Shown piece by piece: positions 1 to 8,209 of a stretch of 11,000 bases of DNA. Made by a program: the position numbers and the translations under genes. Every line of letters starts with the position of its first letter. Positions within the stretch are counted from its first letter, which is position 1. The stretch comes from Rhodospirillaceae bacterium CCH5-H10 (GTDB taxonomy: Bacteria; Pseudomonadota; Alphaproteobacteria; Reyranellales; Reyranellaceae), in the NCBI GenBank assembly GCA_001557035.1, contig LSKJ01000290.1, positions 1 through 11,000 on the forward strand, given 5' to 3'. A model generated the notes under the pieces. That model saw nothing but the letters and a program-made list of their open reading frames with translations, was not told the DNA's origin and did no database searches.

Positions 1-1
1 C

Positions 2-505
2 CGAAAGCCGCGCCGGCGTGGCCTCGGCTACCTCGTGGGCCTCGTGCTGGGCATGGTTGCGGTGATGGCGCTGGTGGCGAGCGGCATGGTCGGCTTGCTG
101 CTTGCCGTACCGGGTGTGGCGCCGGGCGTGGCGGTGCTGGCGGCGATCTATTTCCTCTGGCTGGCGTGGCGCATCGCGACGGCGCCTCCTTTGTCGGAAG
201 AAGGGGCCAGCCGGGTGCCGCCGACGCTGCCCGCAGGGCTCCTGCTGTCGCTGGTCAATCCCAAGGGCTATGTCGCGATGGCCGCCCTCTATTCGGGCTT
301 CACCCTGCTGCCGGGCAGGCTGGGCGCCGACGTGGCGCTGAAGCTCGCGCTGCTGACGCTCGTGATCGCCGTCGTGAACGTCGCCTGGTTGCTGGCGGGT
401 GCGGCGCTCACGAGGTTCTTCCGCGATCCGCGCACCAACCGCGTCGTCAACGTCGCCTTCGCTCTGCTCCTCGTGGGATCGGTTGCGCTGGCTTTCGCGG
501 TCTGA
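2..505 (+). CDS. LysE/RhtB-family amino-acid exporter, 5' end cut by window edge
   Basis: The reading frame is open from the first bases of the window to a TGA at 503-505, giving 167 visible residues. It is very hydrophobic, with about four membrane segments. A basic stretch (RKPRRRG) just before a Gly/Leu-rich helix, and the motif NPKGYVAMAALYSGF in the middle, match the LysE/RhtB family of inner-membrane exporters for amino acids or similar metabolites. Family members are usually about 200-210 residues, so roughly 35-45 N-terminal residues, including the first helix, probably lie upstream. The GTG at position 35 is therefore an internal codon and not the start. The substrate cannot be read from the sequence. 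The gene converges on the PBP1C gene with 6 bases between stop codons, and I see no hairpin terminator between them. Confidence 0.85.
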   Translation, partial: RKPRRRGLGYLVGLVLGMVAVMALVASGMVGLLLAVPGVAPGVAVLAAIYFLWLAWRIATAPPLSEEGASRVPPTLPAGLLLSLVNPKGYVAMAALYSGFTLLPGRLGADVALKLALLTLVIAVVNVAWLLAGAALTRFFRDPRTNRVVNVAFALLLVGSVALAFAV

Positions 506-511
506 TCGCGG

Positions 512-2548
512 CTACTGCCGGTGAACGATCCTGACCGTCACGGAGGTCGAGCGGCCCGCCTCGTCGACGACGGCAATACGCGCGGTGCCGGCGCCTTCGG
601 GGACCCACTGGCTGCCGTCGAGGGGCCGGCCGTCGACCAGCCAGCGCAGACGGCCCTGGCCGCCCATCGCATTCAAGGGAACGGCCTCTCGGACGGCCAG
701 TTCGATGCGGGCATCGGCCGGCGGATAGGCGATACGCGGGCCGCCGCTCGTCTCCGCGTGGGGGGCCAGCGTGCGCATGCGCGGCGGCAGCTCGCGATGA
801 GACGAGACCTTGATCGTGTCGGCCGGTGGGCGGATCGCGCGATTGTCCTCACCCGGCAGGCGGTCGAACGCCTTGAACAGGATGGGCAGCGCCGACAGGC
901 GGCCCAGCTGGCCGGGGCGCGGCGTGCCGTCGGCATGGCCGACCCACACCACGACGGTCCAGTTGGCACTGTAGCCGGCGGCCCAGGCGTCGCGATAGCC
1001 GGCCGAAGTGCCTGTCTTGAAGGCGATGCGGCGCTCGCGCAGCGATACCGGCAGTGATGCGAATCCCTCGGGCAGCGGTGCTTCGGCCAGCACGTCGGAG
1101 ACATACCAGGCGGCGGCCGGGCCCATCAGGCGCAGCGACAGGGGCTTCGGTTGGTCGCGGCGGACCTGCGGTGGCGCAAAGCTGCCGCCGTTGGCCAGGC
1201 CCATATAGAGCCCTGCCATCTCGAGCGGCGAGACCGTGGCACTCCCCAGCGCGACACCCAGCGAATTGCCGTTGTCGCCCGGCGGCAGGCCGGGGAAGAC
1301 GCCGGCCGTGCGCAACGTCGAGAGGAAGCGCAGCGGTCCCACTTTCTCCAGCGCCAGCACGGCGGGCACGTTCAGCGACTGCTGCAGCGCGCGGCGCACC
1401 GTGACCGCGCCCTGATGGTCGCGATCGAAGTTGCGCGGCAGCCAGTCGCGGAAGCGCACCGGCACGTCCTCGACCAGGGTCTCCGGATGCAGCGTGCGAT
1501 CGTCGAACGCCATGGCGTAGATCAACGGCTTCAGCGCCGATCCCGGCGAGCGGCGGGAACGCACGAGGTCAACCTGGCCGGCACGGCCGAAGAAATTGTC
1601 GCCGGCCAGCCAGGCCACGACACCGCCGGTGCGGTTGTCGAGCACGACCATCGCGATCTCGGCGCCGTCGGCGAGCGGGCGGCGCTCCTCGTGCACGAAC
1701 TGGCCGAGCGCCTGCTGCAGTTCGTAGCGCACCGTGGTCGGCACGACGGTGCCGGGCGACTGCCCGGCCAGCCAGGCCGACAGATGCGGCGCCTGCATCG
1801 GCATGGCGAGGCGGCGATCGGGAGCAAGGCGGCTGCGCGCCATCTCGTACAGCGGCGCGTCGATCACGCCGTGCTCGACGCCGCGCGCCAGCACGCGGTC
1901 GCGGGCCTTCTGCGCCACAAGCGAGGCGCGGTCCGGGCGTCGGCGCTCGGGCGATTGAGGGATGGCGACGAGGAGGGCTGCCTCGGCGGCGCTGAGCTGG
2001 CGCGGCTCCTTGCCGAAATAGGCGAGGGAGGCGGCCCGCACGCCTTCGAGATTGCCGCCCATCGGCGCCAGCGTCAGGTAGATCGCCAGCACCTCGCGCT
2101 TGGAGTAACGCCACTCCAGTTGGAGTGCCCGGGCCGACTGGATGGCCTTGGTGGTAAAGCTGCGCGGCCTCGGGTCGAGCAGGCGGGCGGCCTGCATGGA
2201 GATCGTCGACGCGCCCGAAACGATGCGGCCGCGCTCGACGAGCTGCCAGGCCGCGCGAACCGCAGCGAACGGATCGACCCCCCAATGATCGTCGAAGCGG
2301 CGATCCTCATAGGCCTTGAGGAGGCCGAGATAGAGCGGATCGACGTCGTCGACAGTCGCCTTCAGCCGCCACTTGCCGTCTTGGGTCGTGAAAGCGCGCA
2401 GCAGCCGGCCATTGGCATCGACGACCTCCGTCGACCGGTCTTGGTAACGCGACAGGTCGGGCGGAAAGGCACGGTCGAGCGCCAGCCCCGTCGCCGCCAC
2501 TCCAGTGGCGACGACGGCAAGGCCGACCAGGAGGCGCTTGAAGTGCAT
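512..2548 (-). CDS. pbpC: Penicillin-binding protein 1C (bifunctional transglycosylase/transpeptidase)
   Basis: This 678-residue protein is a class A PBP that polymerises lipid II into glycan strands and has a transpeptidase domain, working in the periplasm from an inner-membrane anchor. Residues 4-24 form the single membrane segment. The GT51 domain (about 40-235) carries EDRRFDDHWGVDP with catalytic Glu81, then GRIVSGASTISMQAARLL (107-124) and GGNLEGVRAASLAYFGK (164-180), the last typical of PBP1C. The transpeptidase domain (about 295-590) has SALK with nucleophile Ser337, SLN (391-393) and KTGTS (511-515), so all catalytic motifs are intact. The tail from about 600 fits the PBP1C C-terminal (BiPBP_C) domain. 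The ATG at 2548 is chosen because it gives a sensible signal anchor and lies 4 bases after the A2M stop. The frame is open back to an ATG at 2620, but that segment is Arg-rich and read from the A2M 3' end. The tight spacing implies co-transcription and translational coupling. Confidence 0.95.
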   Translation of the reverse strand: MHFKRLLVGLAVVATGVAATGLALDRAFPPDLSRYQDRSTEVVDANGRLLRAFTTQDGKWRLKATVDDVDPLYLGLLKAYEDRRFDDHWGVDPFAAVRAAWQLVERGRIVSGASTISMQAARLLDPRPRSFTTKAIQSARALQLEWRYSKREVLAIYLTLAPMGGNLEGVRAASLAYFGKEPRQLSAAEAALLVAIPQSPERRRPDRASLVAQKARDRVLARGVEHGVIDAPLYEMARSRLAPDRRLAMPMQAPHLSAWLAGQSPGTVVPTTVRYELQQALGQFVHEERRPLADGAEIAMVVLDNRTGGVVAWLAGDNFFGRAGQVDLVRSRRSPGSALKPLIYAMAFDDRTLHPETLVEDVPVRFRDWLPRNFDRDHQGAVTVRRALQQSLNVPAVLALEKVGPLRFLSTLRTAGVFPGLPPGDNGNSLGVALGSATVSPLEMAGLYMGLANGGSFAPPQVRRDQPKPLSLRLMGPAAAWYVSDVLAEAPLPEGFASLPVSLRERRIAFKTGTSAGYRDAWAAGYSANWTVVVWVGHADGTPRPGQLGRLSALPILFKAFDRLPGEDNRAIRPPADTIKVSSHRELPPRMRTLAPHAETSGGPRIAYPPADARIELAVREAVPLNAMGGQGRLRWLVDGRPLDGSQWVPEGAGTARIAVVDEAGRSTSVTVRIVHRQ

Positions 2549-2552
2549 GCCG

Positions 2553-5500
2553 CTACTTCGTCTCCGGCGGGACGATCGTGAGCGTGCGCATCGCGGTCCG
2601 GCCAAAGATCCGCGGCGCATACATGTCCGACACGTTCGTCGCGGGGACGGCGAAGGTGCCGGGGGTCACGGCGCGGACGATGTAGGCGACCTGGTAGGAG
2701 TTCGGGTTCTTGGCCTGCGTGTCCCACCAGGTCTGATAGGGCCTCGTGCCCATGTTGAAGGACGCGAAGAAGCGATCGTCGCGCGCCTCCGAGACCCTGG
2801 TTTCCGTCAGTCCGGACAGGAACGGGAAGGACTTCACCGTCTCCTCGTTCAGGACCGATTCGATCTCGAAGCCGGCGGGCAGCAGGTCGAGCAGCGCCAC
2901 CTCATGGTAGCCGCCTTCCAGGTTGCGGCCGGAGATCGAGACGATGATCCGGTCGTTTTGCTTTACGTTTCCGAGCGCGGCCGGCGTCCCGTCGAACTTC
3001 AGGAATTCGCGCTGGACGCTGATGCCGGCGGTCGCCGCGGGCTGCGGATCGAGCGGCACACCGCGCGCCGTCACCTGCATCCAGATCGGACGGTCGCTGT
3101 CGTTGCGCAGCTTGAGCCCGCGGGCCAGTGTCGCCGCGTCGGGATTGATCGCCACCGGCTCCGTGGCCGCCTGACGCGGCTGGCCGTCGACCGAATAGGC
3201 GAGCTGGGTACTGCCGCTCATCGCGCGAGCGGCCATCACCAGCCATGCCTGTTCCTGCGTCGTGGTCAGGCCGATCGAGGCGGCGAGCCGGTCGCCGACC
3301 AGGTTCGTCATCTCGGTTATGCCTTCGCGGCCACCCGCTTCGACGGCGAGGGTCACGAGCGCGGCGCGGTTGCGCAGTGGCGAGCCGTAATAGTCGGACG
3401 GATCGCGCTCGTCGATGCGCTGCCGCGCCGTCGCGAAGGCGAGGCGTCCACGGCCGGGCTCGCCGACCTGGTTCAGCGCCGCGGCCAGCATCGCCCAGGC
3501 GATACCGCCCTTCATCTCGGCCGCTTTCGTGTCCTGGAAGTAGCGGACGCGGCCGGGATCGGCGAAGCCCGATTTCGCCAGCACATACCAGGCATAGGCC
3601 TGGGCGTTGGGCGAGAACTTGTCGGCGGTCTTGTTGAGCCAACTCAGGGCCCGCTGCAGTGATGCCGAGGGCACGGCCATCTGCTGCTGGTTGGCGCGCA
3701 CGAGGAAGTCGAGCACGTAGGTCTGCAGCCATTCGGCCGCCGGCGTGGAGAAGGGACCCCACATGCCGAAGGAGCCGTCGGGCAGCTGCATGTCGACGAT
3801 GCGATAGACCGCATCCTGGACGCGGTCGTTGATGCGCGGATCGGCCGGACCGTACCCGAGCAGCGCCACGTCGTTGTAGTAGAGCAGCGGCATGGCGCGG
3901 CTGGTCGTCTGCTCGATGCAGCCGAACGGGTACTTGTCGAGCGCCCGCAGCAGGCCTGCGACGTCGATTCCGGGGATGCGGGTCAGCGAGGCACTGACCT
4001 GCGCGGTGCCGGGGGCGAAAGCCGCGATCACGTTGCGATCGACCGTGGCCTCGTTGCCCGGTGCCAGGCGCGCGACCGTGTCGACGGCACTGGGTGTCTG
4101 CGCCGGCCGCACCTGGATGTCCCATTCGCGCTGGACGGCGAAGTTGCCGGGACCCTGGACGGCCACCGTCACTTTGCCGAATCCCGCGTCGCCCGCGCGC
4201 AGCGGCCAGGTCAGCAGCTCGCGCTGGTTCGCGGCGAGCCGCTTGGTCTCGGTCACCGGCCGCTCGAGCGCGACCGAGCCTGTGGCGGTCAGCGTGACGC
4301 GATAGTCGCCAGCCTGGCCGTCGACGTTGTGCAGCGACAGCGCGACCCGTCCGAGATCCTTCGGGGCGAGGAAGCGCGGCAGCACGGCGTCGGCGGTGAC
4401 CGCGTCGCGCACGAACAGGCGCTGCTCGCCCGAGCCGACGCGGTTCCTTTCGTAGGCGACGACCATCAGCCGGAGCTGGCCGATGAAGTCCGGGATATCG
4501 AGGGCGATCTTCACCTCGCCCTTGTCGTCGAGCTTCACCGGGCCGCTGAACAGCGAAACGGTGCGGGTCGGCACGAGGTCGAGACCACCGATCTCGCCGG
4601 CATCGCCGCCGGCGCGGATGCGGCCGAGCTCGTCGGCCCGGGTGTCGAGGAGACGGCCGTAATCGTCGCGCATGGAGACGCCGAGACGACGCTTGCCGAA
4701 GTAGTGGCCCGCCGGATTGGGCGTCTTGTAGCGGGTGAGCTGCAGGATGCCCTCGTCGACGGCGGCCAGGGTGACGAACGCCTCCTGGCCGGCCTGCAGG
4801 TTGGACACCTTTACCGGCACCTCGATGCGCTGGCGGGGCGTGATCTTCTCCGGGGTGCTTATCTGGACGGCGAGTGTGCGCAGGGCCGGATTGAGGCCGA
4901 GCCAGGCCGCACCGATCGCGCGCGTGGGCGTGCGTTCGGCGGGGGCCGCAAGCGGTCGCCAGGCGGTGACCAGCGCATAGGCGCCGGCACCCCATTCGGC
5001 CTTCACCGGGATCTCGACGGTCGTACCACCGGCTGGCACCTGGACCGACTGGGTGGAGACGATGCGATCGGTGGCGATGGCGATCAGCGCCTCGCCGGCG
5101 AACGGCGCCTCGATGCGCAGCCGGGCATTGTCGCCCGGCGCATAGTTCTGGCGGTCGCTGGCGACACGCAGCGTGTCGGGCGCTTCCTCGGTCGAGTCGC
5201 CGCCATACCAGCCGACGTAGAAGGTCAGGCTGGTCGAGGTGTTGGCGTCGTTGTCGACGACGGTGAGCTTGTACTGTCCCCAGTCCAGCCGCTGCGAGAG
5301 CCGCACGGGCGCGTCAGCCTTCAACGTCACCATCTCGGACGTGATGAGCCGCACGTTGTGGACCGACTGCCAGCGCCAGCGGCCCTCGACCTGGTACCAC
5401 TGATAGGCAAAGACGATGCGCTCGATCTTGTACTCGACCGACGGGCGCGCGATCTGCCTGCCGCTGCCGTCGACGGCCACGAGATCGAACTCGGTCGTCA

Positions 5501-7526
5501 GTCCTTCGCGGGCATAGCGGCCGTCGAAGGTCGACGCGACACCGAGATAGGTGTCGCGCGTGCGGACCGGCACGATCGTGTCGGTCTTGGTCGCGCGGCC
5601 GCCGCCCGGCTCGAAGACGCGCGCCTGGACATAGGCCCGCAGCGGAAGAACCGTGTCGTTGGCGAGGTTGCCGGCCCATTCCAGGCTCGACTTTCCCTTC
5701 TCATCGGTGTCCTCGCCCTTCAACTCGATGAAGGGCGGCTCGAATTTCTGCCGCGCTTCCTCCGGTCCAAACCGGTACTTGGCGAAGGCCGGGAAGGGCG
5801 TCTCGTCGACCGTGATGCGCATCTCGCCTTCGACGGCGAGATCGGACGCGGGCGCGCCATAAAGGAAGTCCGCCGCGAGGCCGAAGCGGTTCACGTTACC
5901 CGGCCGGATGATCGGCTGCTCGGAGGTCAGCTCGATCTTGAGCTTCTCCGGCACGAAATCCTCGACCGAGAACTCGACCCGGCCGACGGGCGCGCCCTTG
6001 GGATCGATGTGGGCTGCGACCGACCAGCGGCCGCGCCGCGACGACTTCGGCAGATCGATCGCCTGGGAGACCGCGCCGGAGCCCTGCAAGGCATGGGTGA
6101 AGCGTGTGAACTCGCTGCCGTCGGGCCGCTTGACGATCAGGGTGACGGGCAGGTTGGAGAGTGCGTTGGCCGCGTCGTCGCGCATCAACGCCATGAGCCG
6201 TACCGTCTCGCCGGGGCGGTAGATGCCGCGCTCGGTGTAGAGGAAAGCGTCGACCGGGCCGGGTTGTGCTCGTCCGTCGACGCCGCGGTCGGACAGGTCG
6301 AAAGCCGACTTGGTGAGTTCGAGGCGCGAGAATTCCTTCTTCGCCGGCTCCTGCGCCATGACGGCAATCGCCTCGGCGGCGCCGGTGCCTTTCATCAGCC
6401 CGGCCGGGAACGAGGCGCGGCCGTCGGCGCCGGTGACGACCTTGCCGATCGGCTCGTTGCCGCGCGAGAGGACCGTGACTTCGATGCCGGCCAGCGGCTG
6501 GGCGGTCTGCAGCGAGCGCGCGAAGACGTTCAGCCCGTCGTCGCCGCTGAATGAGGTGAGCCCGATGTCGGTATCGATCACCCACAGGCCAGCGGCGCCG
6601 CCGCTCGTCGTCTCGTCGTCGTCATAGTCGCGGGACGGAGGCTTGGCGGCGTTCCAGACGACGACGAAATAGGCGCCGGGCTTCCAGTCCTGGATCGTCT
6701 CTCGGATGGGAAAGGCAGTGACGACGGCCTGGTTGGGGACGTTGCGCACTTCCATGGTGCCGGACCACTGCTCGGCGCCATTGCTGCCGTTCAGCCAGCT
6801 GCGAAGCGACCAGGCCTCGGTGATCGGTTCCGAACCGGGGAACGACACATCGTAGGAGCGATCGGCGGAGAAGCGATCGATTCCGCGCTCGTTCACGCGA
6901 TAGACGGAGATCCCGACCTTGGAGACGTTGATGGTGGTGACGGGCAGGCCGGCCGCACTGCCGCGCGGCAGGATGAAACCCTTGCCGGGGAGCGTGACGA
7001 CGGCGGGCCGGGCGCCCAGTGCCACGCTCACACTCTGCTCGTCACGCAACTTCTGCCCGTCGCGTCCGGGGAATCCGGCCAGCAGCTTCACCGTGTAGTC
7101 CTGGCCGTAGGTCAGGCCGGCGATGCACAGGCGGTCGTCGACGACGCGCAGTGCCGTCTTGGCCTCGGGCTCGATGCGAATGAAGTCGCCATACTTCACG
7201 TCGCCGGTGGCGAGCGGCTTGTTGAAGGCCATGCAGGCTTCGGCTTCCGATCGGCTGGAATCCACACCGACGCGACGGAAGGCGAAGGGATCGGTCGGAA
7301 GTGTCGGCGGTTGCGCGATCGGGGCAGGGGCAGCCGATTGCGACGTGGGCGCCGGCGGGTTCGAGGCCTGCGTGGGAGCCGCTGGGGGGGCAGCAGGGAG
7401 CGCCGGCGGAGGCGTCGCCGCCGTGGGACGCTCGACTGAGTCGGCGGGCCTGCCAATCAAGTACCCTGCGATGCCGGAGCCCAGCATGAGGGCCACGACC
7501 AAGGCAGCCAGCGTCGAACGATTCAT
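2553..7526 (-). CDS. Bacterial alpha-2-macroglobulin (YfhM-like), thioester type
   Basis: This 1657-residue protein is close in length and order to E. coli YfhM, a periplasmic protease trap. Residues 6-25 are a hydrophobic anchor or signal, followed by a Pro/Ala-rich linker (about 33-78). Beta-rich macroglobulin domains follow, with the MG2-type motif YTERGIYRPGETV at 430-442 and the A2M domain around 985-1075 (GQLRLMVVAYERNR). The thioester domain (about 1185-1450) carries CIEQ at 1203-1206, where Cys and Gln would form the covalent trap; E. coli has CLEQ. The C-terminal domain ends with VAYIVRAVTPGTFAVPATN, also conserved in YfhM. Unlike YfhM there is no lipobox cysteine: the expected site reads IAGY (19-22), so the protein is probably held by an uncleaved inner-membrane helix. 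Only three cysteines are present (98, 134, 1203). It is the first gene of a unit with pbpC, which begins 4 bases after its stop. Protease trapping is inferred from the family. Confidence 0.93.
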   Translation of the reverse strand: MNRSTLAALVVALMLGSGIAGYLIGRPADSVERPTAATPPPALPAAPPAAPTQASNPPAPTSQSAAPAPIAQPPTLPTDPFAFRRVGVDSSRSEAEACMAFNKPLATGDVKYGDFIRIEPEAKTALRVVDDRLCIAGLTYGQDYTVKLLAGFPGRDGQKLRDEQSVSVALGARPAVVTLPGKGFILPRGSAAGLPVTTINVSKVGISVYRVNERGIDRFSADRSYDVSFPGSEPITEAWSLRSWLNGSNGAEQWSGTMEVRNVPNQAVVTAFPIRETIQDWKPGAYFVVVWNAAKPPSRDYDDDETTSGGAAGLWVIDTDIGLTSFSGDDGLNVFARSLQTAQPLAGIEVTVLSRGNEPIGKVVTGADGRASFPAGLMKGTGAAEAIAVMAQEPAKKEFSRLELTKSAFDLSDRGVDGRAQPGPVDAFLYTERGIYRPGETVRLMALMRDDAANALSNLPVTLIVKRPDGSEFTRFTHALQGSGAVSQAIDLPKSSRRGRWSVAAHIDPKGAPVGRVEFSVEDFVPEKLKIELTSEQPIIRPGNVNRFGLAADFLYGAPASDLAVEGEMRITVDETPFPAFAKYRFGPEEARQKFEPPFIELKGEDTDEKGKSSLEWAGNLANDTVLPLRAYVQARVFEPGGGRATKTDTIVPVRTRDTYLGVASTFDGRYAREGLTTEFDLVAVDGSGRQIARPSVEYKIERIVFAYQWYQVEGRWRWQSVHNVRLITSEMVTLKADAPVRLSQRLDWGQYKLTVVDNDANTSTSLTFYVGWYGGDSTEEAPDTLRVASDRQNYAPGDNARLRIEAPFAGEALIAIATDRIVSTQSVQVPAGGTTVEIPVKAEWGAGAYALVTAWRPLAAPAERTPTRAIGAAWLGLNPALRTLAVQISTPEKITPRQRIEVPVKVSNLQAGQEAFVTLAAVDEGILQLTRYKTPNPAGHYFGKRRLGVSMRDDYGRLLDTRADELGRIRAGGDAGEIGGLDLVPTRTVSLFSGPVKLDDKGEVKIALDIPDFIGQLRLMVVAYERNRVGSGEQRLFVRDAVTADAVLPRFLAPKDLGRVALSLHNVDGQAGDYRVTLTATGSVALERPVTETKRLAANQRELLTWPLRAGDAGFGKVTVAVQGPGNFAVQREWDIQVRPAQTPSAVDTVARLAPGNEATVDRNVIAAFAPGTAQVSASLTRIPGIDVAGLLRALDKYPFGCIEQTTSRAMPLLYYNDVALLGYGPADPRINDRVQDAVYRIVDMQLPDGSFGMWGPFSTPAAEWLQTYVLDFLVRANQQQMAVPSASLQRALSWLNKTADKFSPNAQAYAWYVLAKSGFADPGRVRYFQDTKAAEMKGGIAWAMLAAALNQVGEPGRGRLAFATARQRIDERDPSDYYGSPLRNRAALVTLAVEAGGREGITEMTNLVGDRLAASIGLTTTQEQAWLVMAARAMSGSTQLAYSVDGQPRQAATEPVAINPDAATLARGLKLRNDSDRPIWMQVTARGVPLDPQPAATAGISVQREFLKFDGTPAALGNVKQNDRIIVSISGRNLEGGYHEVALLDLLPAGFEIESVLNEETVKSFPFLSGLTETRVSEARDDRFFASFNMGTRPYQTWWDTQAKNPNSYQVAYIVRAVTPGTFAVPATNVSDMYAPRIFGRTAMRTLTIVPPETK

Positions 7527-7687
7527 GAGAACCCCGCGGAAAAAGCGCCCGGACTTTAGAGCGTGGATTGTGCAGACAATGTGGAGTCCGAAGCCCGGCG
7601 GCTAATTCTCGCAGCCTGTGGCGGGAAGGTCACGCTGTGGATAGGCGATGCTTGAGTGACAGGGCTGCGGCGTACTAATCGCAAGCG
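7527..7687. promoter_or_regulatory. Divergent intergenic region with weak promoter candidates
   Basis: This 161-base spacer lies between the start codons of the A2M gene (minus) and the DUF1489 gene (plus), so both promoters should be here unless DUF1489 is leaderless. On the minus strand, TTGTCT (7574-7579) and TAAAGT (7553-7558) are 15 bases apart and each match the sigma-70 hexamers at 4 of 6 positions. On the plus strand, TTGAGT (7652-7657) precedes ACTAAT (7674-7679) by 16 bases. These are weak matches and chance is plausible. No convincing operator or riboswitch is visible, and neither start codon has a strong Shine-Dalgarno sequence. Confidence 0.3.
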
Positions 7688-8116
7688 ATGGCGTTGCATC
7701 TCATCAAGCTCGCGGTCGGCGTCGACGATCTTGCCCACATGAAGAAGGTCCAGGCGGCTCGGCGCAAGGAGCGCCGGCAGGCGGCGCGCTCGCCCCATTG
7801 GGTCTACACACGCAACTCGCCGCGTCGGAGCGAGGACCTGGAGGGCGGCTCGCTCTACTGGGTGATCCGCGGCGTCATCCGCTGCCGCCAGGAGCTGGTG
7901 GGCTTCGAGGACGATTTCGACGAGGAGAGCGGCAAGAAGTTCTGCCGCATCAAGCTCAAGCGCACGCTGATCCAGACGGCGCCGCGTGCCTGCAAGGCCT
8001 TCCAGGGCTGGCGCTACCTCGAACCCGAGCGGGCGCCGCCGGACCTGTCGAGCGGCGATACGGCCGACATGCCGCCGGAAATGGCTGCGGAGCTGAAGAG
8101 GCTGGGGCTGCTTTAG
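7688..8116 (+). CDS. DUF1489 family protein
   Basis: This 142-residue soluble protein matches the DUF1489 family (Pfam PF07370), found almost only in Alphaproteobacteria and of unknown function. The family pattern is clear: MALHLIKLAVGVDDL at the N-terminus, GGSLYWVIRGVIRCRQ in the middle (about 53-68), a segment with CRIKLKRTLIQTAPR, and FQGWRYLEPERAPPDL near the C-terminus. It has no signal peptide or membrane segment, so it is probably cytoplasmic. The N-terminal third is rich in Arg and Lys. The ATG at 7688 places the family's conserved N-terminus at residue 1; the Shine-Dalgarno sequence is poor. It is a single gene, divergent from the A2M-pbpC unit and convergent with the motor-like unit, so context says nothing firm about its role. 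Confidence 0.92.
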   Translation: MALHLIKLAVGVDDLAHMKKVQAARRKERRQAARSPHWVYTRNSPRRSEDLEGGSLYWVIRGVIRCRQELVGFEDDFDEESGKKFCRIKLKRTLIQTAPRACKAFQGWRYLEPERAPPDLSSGDTADMPPEMAAELKRLGLL

Positions 8117-8121
8117 ATTTA

Positions 8122-8207
8122 GTCATCCTGAGCGAAGCGAAGGATCTCACGCCCGCCAGGGAGTCCTTTGGTCGCTCCGCAAGGTCCTTCGCTTCGCTCA
8201 GGACGAC
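8122..8207. repeat. Long imperfect inverted repeat (dispersed intergenic palindrome type)
   Basis: Two 26-base arms (8122-8147 and 8182-8207) are inverted copies with 2 mismatches, separated by a 34-base loop. The shared core is CCTGAGCGAAGCGAAGGA. One mismatch becomes a G-U pair in plus-strand RNA and the other a G-U pair in minus-strand RNA, so a strong stem forms in transcripts of either strand. It occupies nearly the whole spacer between two convergent genes, starting 5 bases after the DUF1489 stop and ending 2 bases before the stop of the MotB-like gene. From general knowledge, closely similar sequences recur between genes in many high-GC genomes. It may act as a two-way transcription terminator or mRNA-end stabiliser. 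No T-run follows either arm, so it is not a classical intrinsic terminator. Confidence 0.85.
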
Positions 8208-8209
8208 AC

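Noticed and set aside
506..511. Terminator between the exporter and pbpC
   Set aside because: Only 6 bases separate the stop codons and no hairpin with a T-run is visible there.
2549..2620. Upstream ATG at 2620 as start of pbpC
   Set aside because: It would add 24 Arg/Ser-rich residues overlapping the A2M 3' end and displace the membrane anchor; the ATG at 2548 fits the family and the coupling.
1151..3662. Plus-strand open frames across pbpC and the A2M 3' end (1151-2581 and 2505-3662)
   Set aside because: Both lie antisense to well-supported genes, have low-complexity composition and no family resemblance.
2902..4995. Second minus-strand 697-codon frame within the A2M gene
   Set aside because: It is an out-of-frame, Arg- and Pro-rich shadow of the A2M coding frame.
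4329..6554. Antisense 741-codon open frame inside the A2M gene
   Set aside because: It is a high-GC shadow: its translation is rich in Arg, Gly, Asp and His with no recognisable domain, while the opposite strand encodes a clear A2M.
8122..8207. Classical intrinsic terminator or CRISPR repeat
   Set aside because: There is a single pair of inverted arms with no direct repeats or spacers, and no T-run after the stem on either strand.
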